Below, in pieces: positions 1 through 5,353 of a stretch of 11,847 nt of DNA. This DNA is from an uncultured Eubacteriales bacterium (lineage in GTDB: Bacteria > Bacillota > Clostridia > Oscillospirales > Acutalibacteraceae). The DNA lies in NCBI GenBank assembly GCA_900319615.1, contig ONPE01000037.1:1-11847 (forward strand), read 5' to 3'. The position numbers were made by a program, and so were the translations under genes. Position 1 is the first letter of the stretch, and the number at the start of each line of letters is the position of its first letter. The notes under the pieces were generated by a model. It was given only the letters and a program-made list of their open reading frames with translations. It was not told where the DNA came from and searched no databases.

Positions 1-351
1 GGCGACGCTCAGGCCGACGATGTAATCGGGAGATATCGCCGCTTCGAACAGCGCGCGCAGTTTATCGACCGGGGCGTAGGTGTTGGTGAACGGCTGAAAA
101 TACGCGATGTACGCGCCGTCGGTGATCTTCGACTGCACGCGGAGCTTCGCGTGCTCGAGCTGCTCCGGGATCGACATAGCGCAGGACTCGGCGAACTCAC
201 CGGAGCCTCCGCCGCTGCAAAAGATACAGCCGCGCGTATCGAGGGTGCCGTCGCGGTTGGGGCAGGTCATGCCGCCGCTTATCGACAGCTTGTAGACCTT
301 TTTGCCGAACTTTTTCTTATAATATTCGTTTACAGAATTATAATGGATCAT
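1..351 (-). CDS. Radical SAM protein, TIGR01212/YhcC-like family (N-terminal part, runs off left edge)
   Basis: The first 117 codons of a minus-strand gene are visible; the rest lies beyond the left edge. The protein begins MIHYNSVNEYYKKKFGKKVY and has three cysteines at residues 30, 42 and 45 (TCPNRDG ... GCIFC), a widely spaced CX11CX2C cluster like that of the YhcC/YtqA (TIGR01212) radical SAM proteins rather than the usual CX3CX2C. The following FQPFTNTYAP and the run towards VGLS also fit that family. Such proteins are expected to bind a 4Fe-4S cluster and S-adenosylmethionine in the cytoplasm; as far as I know the reaction of this family is unsettled. The ATG at 349-351 is chosen because the family motif starts within a few residues; no good ribosome site precedes it. 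It lies 53 bases downstream of the broken hydrolase gene, with a hairpin repeat in the gap, so the two may have been co-transcribed. The family call is from remembered motifs. Confidence 0.85.
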   Translation of the reverse strand, partial: MIHYNSVNEYYKKKFGKKVYKLSISGGMTCPNRDGTLDTRGCIFCSGGGSGEFAESCAMSIPEQLEHAKLRVQSKITDGAYIAYFQPFTNTYAPVDKLRALFEAAISPDYIVGLSVA

Positions 352-360
352 TATTAATCG

Positions 361-398
361 GTTGAGATTGCCACAGGGCTAAAGCCCTTCGCAATGAC
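361..398 (-). repeat. Dispersed hairpin repeat, copy 1
   Basis: An imperfect palindrome: outer arms attgc (367-371) and gcaat (391-395), inner arms agggct and agccct around an AA loop. It is nearly identical to 2095-2130 and related to 7124-7159. It begins 6 bases past the stop codon of the hydrolase gene. It resembles REP-like dispersed repeats; there is no T-run after it, so a simple intrinsic terminator is unlikely. Confidence 0.75.
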
Positions 399-404
399 AA
401 TTTA

Positions 405-1168
405 TCACTTATTGAAGAAGTCGAGTAATCTCTGCTTGTAATCCGGCGCTTCATCGAACACGCAGTGGCCGTACTCCTCGCCGTAGAGATACAGCTCGCA
501 GCCGATCTTCTCCGCGATCTCGCGCGAGCACGAAGCAGGCAGGAGCTTGTCGCCCTCTGAACCTATCACGAGGGTCGGGCACTTGATCTTATCCAATTCA
601 TCATAGATATCGAAGTCTTCGATCGCCTTAGCCTGTATGATGAAGCGGTCGATGTCGCGCTGATCAAAAAATCCCTGTACTTGCCGATAGTCTCCTCGGA
701 ATACAGATTGTCGACGAAATCGGCGGTGAGAGCCGTCATATCGCCGCGCTCAGCGAGCTCTATCCAGCGCTTGGTGCCCTCGTTGATCTCGGGGGTGATA
801 CGCGCCGAGGATGAGCCGACGACCAGCCTGCGCACGAGCCCGGGGTGATCTATCGCGATGCACATACCCATCATGCCGCCCTGTGACGCGCCGAAGATAT
901 CGGCGTCCCTCAACCCCAGCGCGGTCATGACCTCGGCTGTATCTGACGCCATCCCGCGGATCGTATAATCATCGGGCATATTTTTCCGTCTGTCGAAGAC
1001 ATAGACGGTGTAGCTCTTTGCAAAAGCCCGGTAGCCCGCCTCGATCGCCATAGCCGAGTTGAGGATGCTCTTTGTATCTACTCCGGGCAGGATGACGAAG
1101 ATCCTCTCCCCCGTGCCGAAGCGGATGTAATCCATCTCGATACCGTTAACAATAATGCTGTCGTTCAT
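405..1168 (-). pseudogene. Alpha/beta hydrolase, broken by a one-base frameshift
   Basis: A full-length alpha/beta hydrolase of about 254 residues is readable only by changing frame once. The first frame (566-1168) carries the oxyanion region ILPGVD (26-31) and the nucleophile elbow GASQGG with Ser95. It then degenerates after YRDFL and stops. The second frame (to 405) carries SEGDKLLP with the likely catalytic Asp and EEYGHCVFDEAP with the catalytic His. Adding one A to the A6 run at 666-671 joins them as YRDFFDQRDIDRF followed by IYDELDKIKCPTLVIG, which reads as continuous family sequence. All three triad residues are otherwise intact, so the break is recent, a sequencing or assembly error in a homopolymer, or a slippage switch. 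Start ATG 1166-1168 is preceded by GCGGTGAT. The substrate cannot be told; the fold covers esterases, lipases and peptidases. Confidence 0.85.
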
Positions 1169-1189
1169 AATATCACCGCTTTCGCAACC

Positions 1190-1218
1190 ATAATATCACA
1201 ATACTGCAGAAAACACAA
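1190..1218 (-). promoter_or_regulatory. Sigma-A promoter of the hydrolase gene
   Basis: On the minus strand a -35 box TTGTGT (1213-1218), a 17-base spacer and a -10 box TATTAT (1190-1195) sit just upstream of the hydrolase start at 1168. Spacing is ideal and both boxes are near consensus. It is divergent from the lipoprotein promoter at 1321-1349; the roughly 100 bases between hold no gene. Confidence 0.6.
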
Positions 1219-1320
1219 TAACAGATTGTGCCTTATCATAACGGCTGCAAATGCTGCTCTTTGCAGGCGATATGTTTTAAGAGTCGCTGCAACCTGAATA
1301 CTACAAAATTGATACAATAA

Positions 1321-1349
1321 TTGATTTGCACAAAACAATGCGCTATAAT
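1321..1349 (+). promoter_or_regulatory. Sigma-A promoter of the lipoprotein gene
   Basis: TTGATT (1321-1326), a 17-base spacer and a perfect TATAAT (1344-1349). Transcription would start near 1356, leaving a leader of about 25 bases. This rules out the in-frame ATG at 1326, which lies within the promoter, and supports the start at 1380. Confidence 0.75.
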
Positions 1350-1379
1350 AGGGGCACAAAAACAGAAAGAGGTATTTTT

Positions 1380-1847
1380 ATGAAAAGAATAATAGCATTA
1401 GTTTTAGCTGCTCTTATGATGGCGGCAGTATTCACAGCCTGCGGCGGCTCCGCAAAGAACGTCGATCTCAAATCCGTACTCGATACCGTCAACAGCCAGT
1501 TCGGTCTTGAAGGTCTGAAGAGTCTCGACGACGCAAAGTCGCTCAACCGCTACTACACCATCGGCGAGGATGAGGTAAAGCAGTTTGCAGGCGAGCTCTC
1601 TACAGCCGCTTCTCAGTACACCGAGGTCGTAATGGTAGAAGGCAACGACGCTGACGCCGCGACCAAGATTGCAGCTGCTCTTCAGGCTCACCTCGACAGC
1701 CAGCTCAGCACAGCGAAGAGCTACGACGCAGATCAGGTAGCCATGATCGAAGGCTGCTCCGTAAAGCAGGCAGGCAACTACGTATGGCTGGTCATCAGCG
1801 ACAAGGCGTCCGAGATCAACGGAGTTATCGAAGCTGCTCTGAAATAA
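1380..1847 (+). CDS. DUF4358-type lipoprotein
   Basis: A 155-residue secreted lipoprotein. It starts MKRIIALVLAALMMAAVFTA followed by Cys21: a charged n-region, a hydrophobic core and a lipobox FTAC, so it should be lipidated on Cys21 and anchored on the outer face of the membrane. The mature part contains DEVKQFAGEL, a V-M-V-E-G-N segment, and near the C-terminus CSVKQAGNYVWLVISD, the pattern I recognise from DUF4358 proteins, common in gut Clostridia and of unknown function. Length is typical of that family. The ATG at 1380 follows AAAGAGG by 7-8 bases; an in-frame ATG at 1326 lies in the promoter. It has its own promoter and terminator, so it is monocistronic, divergent from the hydrolase and convergent with the metallophosphoesterase operon. 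Lipoprotein status is firm; the DUF4358 call is by pattern memory. Confidence 0.85.
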   Translation: MKRIIALVLAALMMAAVFTACGGSAKNVDLKSVLDTVNSQFGLEGLKSLDDAKSLNRYYTIGEDEVKQFAGELSTAASQYTEVVMVEGNDADAATKIAAALQAHLDSQLSTAKSYDADQVAMIEGCSVKQAGNYVWLVISDKASEINGVIEAALK

Positions 1848-1864
1848 TCTAATAAAAGATAAGA

Positions 1865-1907
1865 ACGCCGTGGAGAAGGTAATGCCCTCTTCACGGCGTA
1901 TTTTTTT
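1865..1907 (+). terminator. Intrinsic terminator of the lipoprotein gene
   Basis: Stem ACGCCGTG (1865-1872) pairs perfectly with CACGGCGT (1892-1899). The AGAAGG and CCCTCT segments between them can partly pair as an upper stem. Seven T residues follow (1901-1907). It begins 17 bases after the lipoprotein stop codon. Confidence 0.92.
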
Positions 1908-1977
1908 AATACTATTCCATTATAAAAGAAAAATAAATTACGGAATATAACGCAATAAACTTCCCCGGTGCAAGCAC

Positions 1978-2000
1978 TAAAGTGTCCGCCGGACACTTTA
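1978..2000. other. Perfect 10-bp hairpin in the convergent spacer
   Basis: TAAAGTGTCC (1978-1987) and GGACACTTTA (1991-2000) are exact complements around a 3-base GCC loop. There is no T-run on either side, so it is not an ordinary intrinsic terminator. It lies between two convergent genes, next to the multi-hairpin segment at 2019-2089, and may be part of the same repeat element. Confidence 0.6.
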
Positions 2001-2018
2001 CCCTCGCTATGCTCGGGC

Positions 2019-2089
2019 GGGGTATTAACCTAAGAGGATAAATCCTCCCTTGCGGGCACTTCCGCTGCAAGCAGCATTGTACCCTTTTT
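2019..2089 (+). other. Multi-hairpin segment ending in a T-run (structured RNA or repeat element)
   Basis: A short closing stem, GGGTA near 2020-2024 with TACCC 2080-2084, encloses GAGGA-TAAA-TCCTC (2034-2047) and GCGG-GCACTT-CCGC (2052-2065). A competing GCTGC-AA-GCAGC hairpin lies at 2064-2075. Five T residues follow the closing stem (2085-2089). No open reading frame is supported here. It could be a small structured transcript, a second terminator or the body of a dispersed non-coding element; the sequence alone does not decide. Confidence 0.35.
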
Positions 2090-2094
2090 AATAT

Positions 2095-2130
2095 GTTGAG
2101 ATTGCCACGGGCTAAAGCCCTCGCAATGAC
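2095..2130 (-). repeat. Dispersed hairpin repeat, copy 2
   Basis: Nearly identical to 361-398: gttgagattgcc then cgggctaaagccc, ending tcgcaatgac. Outer arms attgc (2101-2105) and gcaat (2123-2127), inner arms gggct and agccc. It lies 41 bases past the stop codon of the metallophosphoesterase gene, in the same orientation relative to the gene as copy 1. The bases from 2131 to the stop codon are AT-rich with nothing else recognisable. Confidence 0.75.
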
Positions 2131-2171
2131 TATTTTTAATAAATGTTAAAGTTTTTTAATGAATATGATTA

Positions 2172-2762
2172 TTATGGTATCTCTATCACCGCGTGATCGC
2201 AGGCGTTGACGACCAGCGTGCCATTGTGGTCGGTGCGCTGAGGGATGCCGTGGGCGTAATCGCGGTGAACGTGCCCGTGCACAAACAGCTTGGGACGGAA
2301 TCTGTTGAGCAGCAGATGGAAGCACTCGAAGCCGCGGTGCGGTATGTTCTCGAGGTCGTTGAGGTGCCTCGCCGGAGCGTGGGTCAGCAGGATATCGAAG
2401 CCGCCCTTCATCCTGAGCCCGGGCCACTTCTGCAATATCTTGCGCTTCATCCTGCGCTCGGAATACATATACTTGCCGTCGCGGTACTTGTAGCTGCCGG
2501 GCAAACCGAATATCCTCAGCCCCGCAGCCTCGACGACCTTAAAATCAGCACAGATACAGCCGAGGGGCTCCTTACTGCGGTTATCGTCGTGGTTGCCGTG
2601 GACGTACACGAGCGGACAGTTCGCCATAGTCATGAGGTACTCGAGATAATCGCCGTCGAGGTCGCCGCAGCCGAGTATCAGGTCGAAGCCGCTGAGCTTG
2701 CCCTCGCTGTAGTAGTCGTACAGGGAGGGCGATCTTTTATCGGAAACGGCAAGTATCCTCAT
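2172..2762 (-). CDS. Calcineurin-like metallophosphoesterase, small clostridial type
   Basis: A 196-residue cytoplasmic phosphoesterase with most metal-binding motifs of the calcineurin-like fold: SD at residues 7-8, GCGD (31-34), GNHD (56-59), LTHAP with His128, and GHVH (163-166). Motif I normally reads D-x-H; here it is Asp8-Lys9-Arg10, so the usual second metal ligand is replaced by Arg. I believe a set of clostridial homologues share a changed motif I. Length is short, close to the YfcE/MJ0936 type of single-domain phosphodiesterase. The substrate is unknown. Its ATG overlaps the TGA of the upstream ParB-like/BMP gene by four bases (ATGA), so the two are translationally coupled and very likely act together. 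Confidence 0.88.
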   Translation of the reverse strand: MRILAVSDKRSPSLYDYYSEGKLSGFDLILGCGDLDGDYLEYLMTMANCPLVYVHGNHDDNRSKEPLGCICADFKVVEAAGLRIFGLPGSYKYRDGKYMYSERRMKRKILQKWPGLRMKGGFDILLTHAPARHLNDLENIPHRGFECFHLLLNRFRPKLFVHGHVHRDYAHGIPQRTDHNGTLVVNACDHAVIEIP

Positions 2763-4702
2763 GCCTGTTCACCGGCTTTCTTCTCGGGCTCCTGAACGGC
2801 GTTCTGCGCTTTTTCGATACCGGCAGAGTCGACGGTCGCCTTGCCCATCGGGTTGAGCTCGTTGTACTTGGGTATCTCGCCGATAACGTTCTCTACAAGG
2901 TAATCCATGTTGATGATCTGCTCGAGGGTCAGAGCCTTCTGATCCGCGCCGATCAGCTCGCCGCTCTGGGTGACAAGCGGAGTGAGGAACGGGATACAGA
3001 TATTCTGCTTGATGCTCTCTTTGAGGAAATCGACAAAGCGGTATGTGGATAATTTGAGATTGGGCGAGCACCAGACGTCGACCACGCCGGTGGACATACC
3101 CCAATAGTAGTTCAGCGCCTTATCGGAGCTGTTGTACTCTGCCTGCAGGCTCTTGTCGAGTATACGGCTGATTATCTTCTCATAATACACGCCCCAGCAC
3201 CAGACGGAGTTGATGAGCGGCGTCGGTGTATCGCCCTTGACGTAAGACAGACCGTAGGTGTCGCGGTCGTCGGCGAGGAACCTCGACGTATCCTGCGCGG
3301 AGATGAAGTGGATGTCCCTCTCTGCAAGCGCCTTGTTAGCGCCGTCGGCTCCCTTGACGGACGACCACTCGAGATAGACATGGGCGTTGGGGTTGGTCAT
3401 CTGGGCGCCTAAGGCAAAGGCGTTTATACCGGCTATCTGACCGAAGATCGGATAGTCGCAGACATAGCCCAGCTTACCGCTGTCGGACAGAGTACCGGCA
3501 ACGGCGCCGAGGATGAACTTAGCCTCGTACATACGGGCGTAGTAGGTCATGATATAGCGGTGGCTGAGGTTCAAAGAGCAGTTGAGAATGATGACCTCGG
3601 GATGCTCTACAGCCGCGCGGACGCTCGCCTTGATAAGGCGCGGCGAGGTCGTGAAGATTACCGTGCAGCCATCCTCGATCGCCTGCAATATCACCTCGTA
3701 GGGATCGCCCTCGAGGGCGTTGGGATAGGTCACGGTGTCGATCTTGTCCTCAAAGCGCTTTTGCACATAGAGCCTGCCCTCTTCGTGCTCGTGCACCCAT
3801 CCGGAGCGCACGGGCGTGCCGTCGTAGACGAACGCCACCTGCAGAGTATCGGGCCCGGAGCTGAGCACGCGGGATATGAGGCTCTGCTTGGGAGCCTCTT
3901 CGGGCGGATCGGTCTTGAGCTCGATGGGCTCTTCCTCATCCTTGAGCTGGACGTCCTCCCACATCAGCTTGAGCTTCTTCTTGATCTCGTTGGGGTCGGC
4001 TTCGATAAGCTCGTCGTAGCTGTATATCTGGATATAACTGAGCAGAGCGTCGCCGATGGTGGACTGCAGCTTGTCGCCGCCGCTGCTCAGATATGCTTTC
4101 TTGAATTTATAGAATGCCGCGGCGAAGGTGCGGCGGTCGTCCTCTTCCCACTCCTGATCGAGCTCCCTGCCGAGAGCCGTGAGCAGCTCGTTGTAGCAGC
4201 CGCGCTTGCTGAACTCGACAAAATTGATCTTCGATATCTTGTAGAAGGCGACGAACTCGTAATAAAGCTCGACTTTGTCGCTGCCGTCGCGCTCGGGGAG
4301 TATGCGCGTGACGACTGCCTCGATGGTATCGGCTCCGAAGAACTTGAGCACGCTGACGCGCTTGTTGCCCTCGAGGACATAGAAGCGGTTCATATATTCA
4401 TACGCCTTTATCGGGTCGCGGATGCCCTCGGTGATGTGCGCCTCGCTGAGATGCTGCCACTTGACGGCGAACTCGGTGTTCTCTTCCAGAACCGGCATGA
4501 AGTTGGACGCGAAAGCTGTAGACCTACCGCCTGTACGGGTGCCGACGATGAACGCGAGCGGTATCTGCACCAAGCCGAGATTCACGGTGGAAGCAGCCTT
4601 GTCCTCGGAAAGGATCTCGTCGAGTACCGGGAGACCCTCGGGATGTGCGGCGAGGTCTTTGAGACCGAGCTTCAAGGCGTCCTTATAATATTGTTCTGCC
4701 AT
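2759..4702 (-). CDS. Cytosolic ParB-like/BMP (PnrA-type nucleoside-binding) fusion protein
   Basis: A 647-residue protein with no signal peptide, lipobox or membrane segment, so it should be cytoplasmic. Residues about 35-135 look ParB-like: an IPL.FIVGTRT.GRS stretch followed by RFYVLEGNKRVSVLKFFGA (106-124), where EGNKR matches the (V/E)EGNRR core of ParB/sulfiredoxin-type domains. Residues about 136-280 are charged and helical. Residues about 286-580 resemble the BMP family (Pfam PF02608): VAFVYDGTPVRSGW (289-302), a GCTVIFTTS segment, GKLGYVCDYP (409-418) and INAFALGAQMTNP (426-438). BMP proteins are normally exported lipoproteins that feed nucleosides to ABC transporters. A cytosolic one, like Bacillus Med, is more likely a sensor or regulator. 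The ATG at 4700-4702 follows AAGGTGA by 5 bases; the in-frame TTG at 4747 lies about where transcription should begin and is rejected. It is the first gene of an operon with the metallophosphoesterase; no transporter genes are adjacent. Confidence 0.82.
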   Translation of the reverse strand: MAEQYYKDALKLGLKDLAAHPEGLPVLDEILSEDKAASTVNLGLVQIPLAFIVGTRTGGRSTAFASNFMPVLEENTEFAVKWQHLSEAHITEGIRDPIKAYEYMNRFYVLEGNKRVSVLKFFGADTIEAVVTRILPERDGSDKVELYYEFVAFYKISKINFVEFSKRGCYNELLTALGRELDQEWEEDDRRTFAAAFYKFKKAYLSSGGDKLQSTIGDALLSYIQIYSYDELIEADPNEIKKKLKLMWEDVQLKDEEEPIELKTDPPEEAPKQSLISRVLSSGPDTLQVAFVYDGTPVRSGWVHEHEEGRLYVQKRFEDKIDTVTYPNALEGDPYEVILQAIEDGCTVIFTTSPRLIKASVRAAVEHPEVIILNCSLNLSHRYIMTYYARMYEAKFILGAVAGTLSDSGKLGYVCDYPIFGQIAGINAFALGAQMTNPNAHVYLEWSSVKGADGANKALAERDIHFISAQDTSRFLADDRDTYGLSYVKGDTPTPLINSVWCWGVYYEKIISRILDKSLQAEYNSSDKALNYYWGMSTGVVDVWCSPNLKLSTYRFVDFLKESIKQNICIPFLTPLVTQSGELIGADQKALTLEQIINMDYLVENVIGEIPKYNELNPMGKATVDSAGIEKAQNAVQEPEKKAGEQA

Positions 4703-4751
4703 ATATATCACCTTTTTTTTCAAAGGAAAATTTCGGTTATTCACCAACTAA

Positions 4752-4780
4752 AGTATAATATATCTGTAAAAAGATGTCCA
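4752..4780 (-). promoter_or_regulatory. Sigma-A promoter of the ParB-like/BMP operon
   Basis: Minus-strand -35 TGGACA (4775-4780), 17-base spacer, -10 TATACT (4752-4757). Transcription would begin about 4745, giving a leader of about 43 bases before the ATG at 4702. Confidence 0.75.
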
Positions 4781-4834
4781 TTGCGCGGATAGTAAAAATA
4801 CACAAAGATTGCTTTTGATTTTTGTGCAAAACGC

Positions 4835-5282
4835 CTTTTTATACTCCATACTATTTTGCTTGTTGTTGTCAGACGTCAAATAGATCACTGCTTTGGGATT
4901 TGATCCATACACCTTACTTTGAAAAGTTTGGCAGAGAGCCGTATTGGCTATATATCAGCATTTGGATGTGAACATAAAGGATTACTTTGAAACGTTTTGC
5001 AAAACCATTTTGGCTATAAATCAACGTTTGGATGTGAACATAAAGGATCGCTTTGAAATGTTTTGCAAAAACCATTTCGGCTATAAATCAACGTTTGGAT
5101 GTGAATATAAAGGATCGCTTTGAAATGTTTTGCAAAAACCGTATTGACTATAATCCGGCGTTGGGATGTGTACATATGGTTCACTCGGAAAGGTGTGATA
5201 GGGAGCCGTCGGAATTAAATCTCAACGCTGTGATAAATACCTATCCGATAATATCAAACAAAACAGTATGGTGTACTAAAAG
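4835..5282. repeat. Non-coding element bounded by 24-bp imperfect inverted repeats
   Basis: The left end (4835-4858: ctttttatactccatact, then attttg) is the inverse of the right end (5259-5282: caaaacagtatggtgtac, then taaaag), with 20 of 24 positions matching by my count and weaker similarity continuing inward. The 400 bp between them consist of six units of about 66 bp (separate entry). There is no transposase or convincing reading frame, so a MITE-like or satellite-like element is the best description. Which end is mobile, if any, and whether target duplications exist is not clear. A related copy of one end lies at 11405-11428. Confidence 0.5.
4851..5250. repeat. Tandem array of about six 66-68 bp units
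   Basis: Units begin at about 4851, 4917, 4985, 5051, 5118 and 5184. The central units 4985-5050 and 5051-5117 differ at about four positions. The outermost units are much more diverged, so similarity falls from the centre outwards. A typical unit begins ctttgaaatgttttgcaa and continues through ggctataaatcaacgtttgg to a taaaggatcg end. It contains a near-palindrome gttttgcaaaac. There are no spacers of constant length between short repeats, so it is not a CRISPR array. Reading frames through it are frequently interrupted. Confidence 0.8.
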
Positions 5283-5318
5283 AGTATGGTGTACTAAAAG
5301 AGTATGGTGTACTAAAAG
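5265..5318. repeat. Three perfect 18-bp tandem repeats
   Basis: The unit agtatggtgtactaaaag occurs three times without change (5265-5282, 5283-5300, 5301-5318). The first unit doubles as the right end of the inverted-repeat element, and the last runs into the ptsI terminator stem, supplying its short T-run on the minus strand. Related single copies on the other strand lie at 4835-4852 and 11405-11422. Confidence 0.95.
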
Positions 5319-5343
5319 AGCACGGGAGGGCTCCCGTGCTCTT
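5316..5343 (-). terminator. Intrinsic terminator of the fru-pts operon
   Basis: A 12-bp perfect stem, AAGAGCACGGGA (5316-5327) with TCCCGTGCTCTT (5332-5343), around a 4-base loop. It begins 10 bases past the ptsI stop codon. On the minus strand it is followed by only a short T-run (CTCTTTTAG), which falls within the 18-bp repeats. Confidence 0.88.
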
Positions 5344-5353
5344 CAATAATTGA

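Noticed and set aside
2095..2130. Intrinsic terminator of the phosphoesterase operon
   Set aside because: The hairpin is present but no T-run follows on the minus strand, and the same sequence occurs as a dispersed repeat elsewhere.
3560..4792. 410-residue plus-strand reading frame
   Set aside because: Antisense to the ParB-like/BMP gene and extends through its promoter; no recognisable domain.
4917..5183. CRISPR array
   Set aside because: Repeats are long (66-68 bp) and directly adjacent, with no unique spacers, and no cas genes are near.
5053..5349. 98-residue plus-strand reading frame with repeated VWCTKR
   Set aside because: It is simply the translation of tandem repeats and runs into the terminator stem; the frame is interrupted in neighbouring units and there is no ribosome site.
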